From NCBI GenBank assembly GCA_003427395.1, contig BFEA01000261.1, positions 388,207 to 408,838 on the forward strand: 20,632 nucleotides of DNA. Reading direction: 5' to 3'. Origin of the DNA: Chara braunii (taxonomy: Eukaryota; Streptophyta; Charophyceae; Charales; Characeae). The translations under genes and the position numbers were made by a program. Positions 16,898 to 20,632 of the stretch are shown here, in pieces (positions within the stretch are counted from its first letter, which is position 1; every line of letters starts with the position of its first letter). The notes beneath the pieces are model-generated. The model did no database searches. It was not told the DNA's origin and saw only the letters and a list, made by a program, of their open reading frames with translations.

Positions 16898-17710
16898 TCA
16901 GAAGTCCCAGTCCTCTATCTCGTCCCCGTCCTCCTCATCACTGGAATCCTCCTCCTCGTCTAAGAACATCTCTTTCACCCCTTCCAAGAAGATGTCCCCC
17001 GCCGCCACGTTTCGGTAAACTATCTGCCAATGCACTGGACTAGGAACAAAGACTTCGTCCGCGCTGAGGAGGTTTAACACCTCAGCTAATTATTCCGCCC
17101 AGTTTCCTTCAAACGGTCTTGCTTCCACTGACAATCTAAAGAAGTCTTGTCTAGCACATTGGTACAACCTCAGGTGTGTTATCGATTGGCATATACGTTC
17201 CAGTCTATCCCTGGTCCCAAAGACTGCATCCACCAGAAATGGGGGTAGCACGCACCTCATTGTCCTAAGAGGACGTCTCATATTTTTCCGGTCCCCGAGT
17301 TCCACTCGCACCTCCATCCTTTCCATCTCCATTTCTGCTCGCTGACATGCTGCCCATACCATCTCCTCTTCCGCTTGCCTAAACAGCTGATCCGGCGCCG
17401 TGCCCAATACTAGTCCCACTACCATTGCATTTTCCAATTCCTGTGATAGGTAGACCCATCCTCGAGCTTCCACTGTTCCCTGGAATTCTAGGTCCATCAA
17501 GCTAGGTGGAAGTCTCGTCAGCCTGACCTTAGTCCAGATTGTCTCTATCTAGAGGAACGCGTCATTCTCGTCCAGCATCACGGTTTCTTAGGCTGGTTCT
17601 AGGTCGGTCCACGCCCCTTCTTCCGGGAGAACAACAAATACCCCATCCCTTACCTCTATAGGCATTTCCGGACTACTAGAGTAGACAGGAGGCGACAACC
17701 ATCGGGCCAT
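16898..17710 (-). pseudogene. module D: unknown protein, first of four tandem paralogues, three in-frame stops, acidic tail
   Basis: From ATG at 17710 to the stop at 16898 it is 270 codons with TAA 17590-17588 (codon 41), TAG 17551-17549 (codon 54) and TAA 17092-17090. The first two stops are 13 residues apart and are followed by Trp59, exactly matching the spacing of Trp38, Trp51 and Trp56 in module C. Shared landmarks: WVYLSQ, GLVLGTAPDQLFRQA, MRCVLPPFLVDAVFG, FFRLSVEARPFEG and VYRNVAAGDIFLEGVKEMF. It is the most diverged copy. Unlike the others it ends in a strongly acidic tail (DEEEDSSDEEDGDE then IEDWDF), of the type seen in nuclear or chromatin-associated proteins, though that proves nothing. 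It is the module farthest from gag and first in transcription order. Function unknown. Confidence 0.6.
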
Positions 17711-19013
17711 CTTGTTTCCCGGTGCTTGTCCTGTTTCCACATGAGAGCACCACACGGCCCCTCATGGTCAGATGGTTTTCTTTCCTTTTCTAGATGAGAG
17801 TTGTTTTCAGACCCCTCACCCGGGTCTCCCTAACTTTTCTTATCCATTTCTCAGGTGTCATTACCCTACCATACCCCCAATCGATCACCAGTGGCTCGCA
17901 TTCCTTTTTCTTGGTCTCTACTTTCTTCTGACTCCTATCCAGCTTCTTCCTCCTGTTCTCTCACTCGTGCAGACTTAGGCATGGGTTGAGAATAGACTAG
18001 AAACTTAGTTCCCCTTCCAACACTCATCAGGCAGCTTCACAGAGGGAGGCACAAAAAGCAAAACTCAGGCGAACGTCGCATACAGGTCGGTCATCTCCTC
18101 ACCGACCTTTTCCCCCAAATATGGTCTCTCCACTGGTACTATCGGCAGGGCTTTACACCATACCTCAAGCACAGCTCAACCGTCGCGAGCGCGGTACCCA
18201 GACTCCAGTGGGGGGTCGCCCTCACCTTCTTGCCCAAATTACCCCATCCCGACTTGCTGCCCGTGTACCCACCGTTAATCTCGTGAACCACCCCGCACAT
18301 CTCGGTAGGGCCATTGGAGCCAGCCGTCCAGGCACTCACTTCCATTGGTCTGATAAGGAACAACCTTTTTTCAAACCAGGCTACGAGAAGCTACTGATCG
18401 TCTCCCAGACTCCGTCTTTGCCCCCATGCAGTGGTGCTCCTTCCGCCAGTCCACAGGCTAGGCCCCGCCTGAGGAACGTTTCACACCCCGCCCGGCAGAT
18501 CAATCGAGCCGAAGCCCGTCACCGCACGGACAAGAATGCTAATAAGCACTCGATGTGACAAACTCCCGTTAGACAGCTCGGTGGTCTAACCCCCGCACAC
18601 GAACAAACGGCAGTCTGCAAAGAGAACGATGTTTGGCAACGAGCAGTGGCCGGTGCAGACCCCCCTTTTCCTTCCAAATGGCAGGACGCTCGAAATCCCA
18701 ATCATGCAATCAAAAGTCCCAAGTGGGACACACATAATACAAGTGTCTTTCCCCTGGTACACCCAGCGCTTCCTACCCATAGCTCACAATTTTTCTCTCG
18801 GGACAGTGCGTGCCACTCACCCCTAACTTCCATACATAGTGTCTGGTTCCTTCTCGTGAGCATATTTAAAGATGAGCTAGTTTTCCTCGGAGTTTAGCAA
18901 CTCCCTTCATTCCCTTATCATTGCTTGTGTGTCCGTTCATAGGGCAGGATTGTTCCTTCTCGATTACCTTTTGTGTTCATATGAGGTTGCTTCAAGCATT
19001 AAGTGTGGTGCAT

Positions 19014-19030
19014 GGAGCCCGCTGGGCTCC
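19014..19030. repeat. perfect short hairpin, 7-bp stem, 3-nt loop
   Basis: GGAGCCC (19014-19020) and GGGCTCC (19024-19030) are perfect reverse complements around GCT. It has no run of T or A that would suggest a terminator. Confidence 0.7.
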
Positions 19031-19914
19031 GGAGAAAAGGAAAGAGATCACCTATGTCGGTCGGATCACTCCGCCGTGGGATTTTCATCGGAACCCGGAC
19101 TAGCCCGGAATCCCAATCGCCTGTCAGGTAATCGGAGCCTTTCTTTCACACGAAGAGGAAGGGTCGACCTGCGGCTTGCCCAAGGCTTCCCTGGTCGGAC
19201 GAACATCAGTCCAAGGGAAGGAGGACTAGAGTCATCTTCAAAGGCGATGGCTGATCAACTGTACAAGCATGCATGTTCTTCCTCTTGGTCTGACCTTGTC
19301 ATGCGCCCAACCACCCTCAAATCTGATTCACTCAAGGGATATAGCATATACAAATCCATATTCCTTATCTTTACGTTTATGTTCACGGTCATGCGTCGGG
19401 CGCCCCCCTCGAGACCGTATGGGTCAGTTTAACCCGTTACCCGGCACCTCCATGATTTTTGTAGAGGCCGTACCCTAAAGGACTTTCGTGCCTGAGTCGA
19501 CCCCACTGCGGGTCCCATTTGGCTCGACCCGCCCACGCTCACGCTCAGGGCCCGGGTCGTTCGTCCTAGGGGCAACCCCACCTAGTGCTTTGAGATGGAT
19601 GGGGATGGGCCTTTTGCGAGAGGACTTTACATTGAGGGATGTAGCTCCGCTCTCGATGGTAGCTGTTTGGGCACTCGTGGCGTTTGCTCGATTTCTTTTC
19701 GTCTGACCAGGCAATTGCTCCTTCCAATACGCAGGCAGTCCAGGGAATTCATTGAGAGTTTATCTTCATCTCGTGTGTAGGCCAAGCGTCATCCATTGGA
19801 CCACACACCTTTTCACTAAGACTAGCGACTCAAAACGGCCCCTGCGGCATCCTTGGGGTGGGGTGGCATCGCCCGGACCCCTAGCCGCTATATTTTTTAT
19901 GCTTGAGCCACTAG

Positions 19915-19989
19915 CATTGCATTCACCTATCCGAGACCGCCCTTAGTCCTTCCGGGCTTGCATTGCATTCAAGAGAGCCATTGCATTCA
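19915..19989. repeat. CATTGCATTCA direct repeats, three copies
   Basis: The 11-base word CATTGCATTCA occurs at 19915-19925, 19961-19971 and 19979-19989. The spacing (46 and 18) is irregular, so these are dispersed short repeats and not a regular array. Confidence 0.7.
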
Positions 19990-20540
19990 ACCATCACACA
20001 AGCCACGTCCAGGCGTCTACCACTTATCCAAGCATCCGACCGCCAAACCCATCCTCCATTCATAGTTTAAGCGAGGTCCAAGTCCGTCCCTTGTCTAGCC
20101 TCCTACCCCAGCCCTTGTCTGCGGAACCAGTCCAGACCAAGTCATCCCAAGTTACTCACCTGCGCAAGACCACACAAGCAAATGTCAAATACAATCCCCA
20201 TTGAGGTCAACACACCACCCCTTCCCACAGGCCTAAGGGTCGTTTGTCGTTGATGATCCCTTGGTTATATTTCCCTTCACTCAAGCAAGCCATGCCTTCA
20301 CCTTAGTCGTGCAGTCAGGGGAAATGGTTGAGTCAAACTGACCTCGTCCAAAATCAGCACTCCTTTTCGCTTTCGCAAATGCTCTCAATAGTCTCGTATC
20401 CTTTCCTTCTTGGTGGCACAAGGGACCGACGACCTTTCCCTTGCCCTCGCTTTCCACCAAGAGAGGACTAAGTTCCTTTCCGTTCGTTCCCTGGCAATGT
20501 AACAGGTGAGGGTAGAGGTTTAGTCACATGCCATGGAGGG

Positions 20541-20632
20541 GGAAGGGGTGACGGAAGGGTTAGGGGTTAAAGAGTTTTGAAGGAATGGAGGGACACGGGG
20601 GGAGAGGGAGAGGAAGAGAGAAAGAAAAAGAG
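20541..20632. repeat. purine-rich tract at the right edge
   Basis: The last bases of the window are almost all A and G (GGAGGGACACGGGG, GAGAGGGAGAGGAAGAG). This is the reverse of the pyrimidine-rich bias of the plus strand elsewhere and may mark a change of sequence unit. Confidence 0.6.

Larger units (their letters stand above)
17711..20632. other. gene-free right flank
   Basis: There is no supported gene on either strand. ORFs such as plus 18121-18558 and 18929-19432 and minus 18139-18363 have no domain and no shared motif with the modules. If the retroelement extends through the modules, its 5' LTR and primer-binding site should lie here or beyond. I did not find an initiator-Met tRNA primer site, and nothing matches the left-hand LTR candidates by eye. 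The last 100 bases switch to purine-rich on the plus strand. Confidence 0.4.

Noticed and set aside
14944-17590. TGA read as tryptophan (altered genetic code) because several stops replace Trp
   Set aside because: TAG and TAA also replace Trp (17551, 17590, 9044), TAG replaces Gln in RT, and gag and RT carry frameshifts. Mutational decay explains all of these.
18121-18558. Plus-strand ORF of 145 aa in the right flank
   Set aside because: No recognisable motif, and the minus strand is open over much of the same span.
18568-18590. GTTAGAC...GTCTAAC stem as part of a tRNA
   Set aside because: A 7-bp stem only; no anticodon or T-arm structure around it.
20570-20590. Telomere-like GGGTTAGGGG
   Set aside because: One imperfect unit only; not a repeat of the plant-type TTTAGGG.
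17711-20632. 5' LTR of the element
   Set aside because: No stretch was found by eye matching 65-2539 or 2600-3795, and no primer-binding site was recognised. A computed alignment would be needed.

Overview
The window is eukaryotic, repeat-rich DNA dominated by one decayed Ty3/Gypsy (Metaviridae-type) LTR retrotransposon on the minus strand. The evidence is a gag with a CCHC zinc knuckle followed by protease, reverse transcriptase, RNase H and integrase in that order. The style of gag and pol, and a GAGGACAT...GTGGGGGGAA motif at the 3' ends, resemble elements I associate with streptophyte plants and algae. A charophyte such as Chara is my best guess for the host, at low-to-moderate confidence. 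No ordinary host gene is recognisable.

Reading right to left, in the direction of transcription: 17711-20632 holds no gene I can support. From 17710 to 14284 lie four consecutive minus-strand ORFs, here called modules D, C, B and A. They are paralogues of each other (about 250-270 codons each, no frameshift, one to three in-frame stops each) and belong to no family I recognise. After a 0.43 kb gap come gag (13855-12008), protease (11911-10724), RT (10717-9504), RNase H (9503-9042) and integrase (8987-7260). A 66-bp tandem repeat (about 6977-7160) leads into an intact 195-aa ORF (6796-6209) with nuclear-localisation-like basic clusters and SUMO-interaction-like motifs. From 6208 down to 3810 there is no gene, but there is a 38-bp tandem array (5013-5206) beside a hairpin.

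Two polypurine-tract-like 3' ends occur, at 3796-3830 and 2540-2580. Between them lies a broken fragment (about 3036-2700) that reads as motifs I-III of a cytosine-5 DNA methyltransferase. The left 2.5 kb (1-2539) may be a long LTR: it would start TGTCGGGAC at 2539, contains 51-bp repeats, and has a TATA-like box at 495-503 on the minus strand. It also carries five strong inverted repeats (434-985), a block of scattered Ns (998-1911) and a 64-nt poly(A) run at the edge.

The main observations are the unknown four-copy ORF array upstream of gag on the retroelement's strand, the methyltransferase fragment and the SUMO-motif accessory ORF downstream of pol, and a decay pattern dominated by in-frame stops. 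Several of these stops replace tryptophans conserved between modules or in the Ty3 family. That fits C-to-T / G-to-A transitions in a methylated element, not a changed genetic code. No matching LTR pair was found by eye, so the outer limits of the element are unknown.
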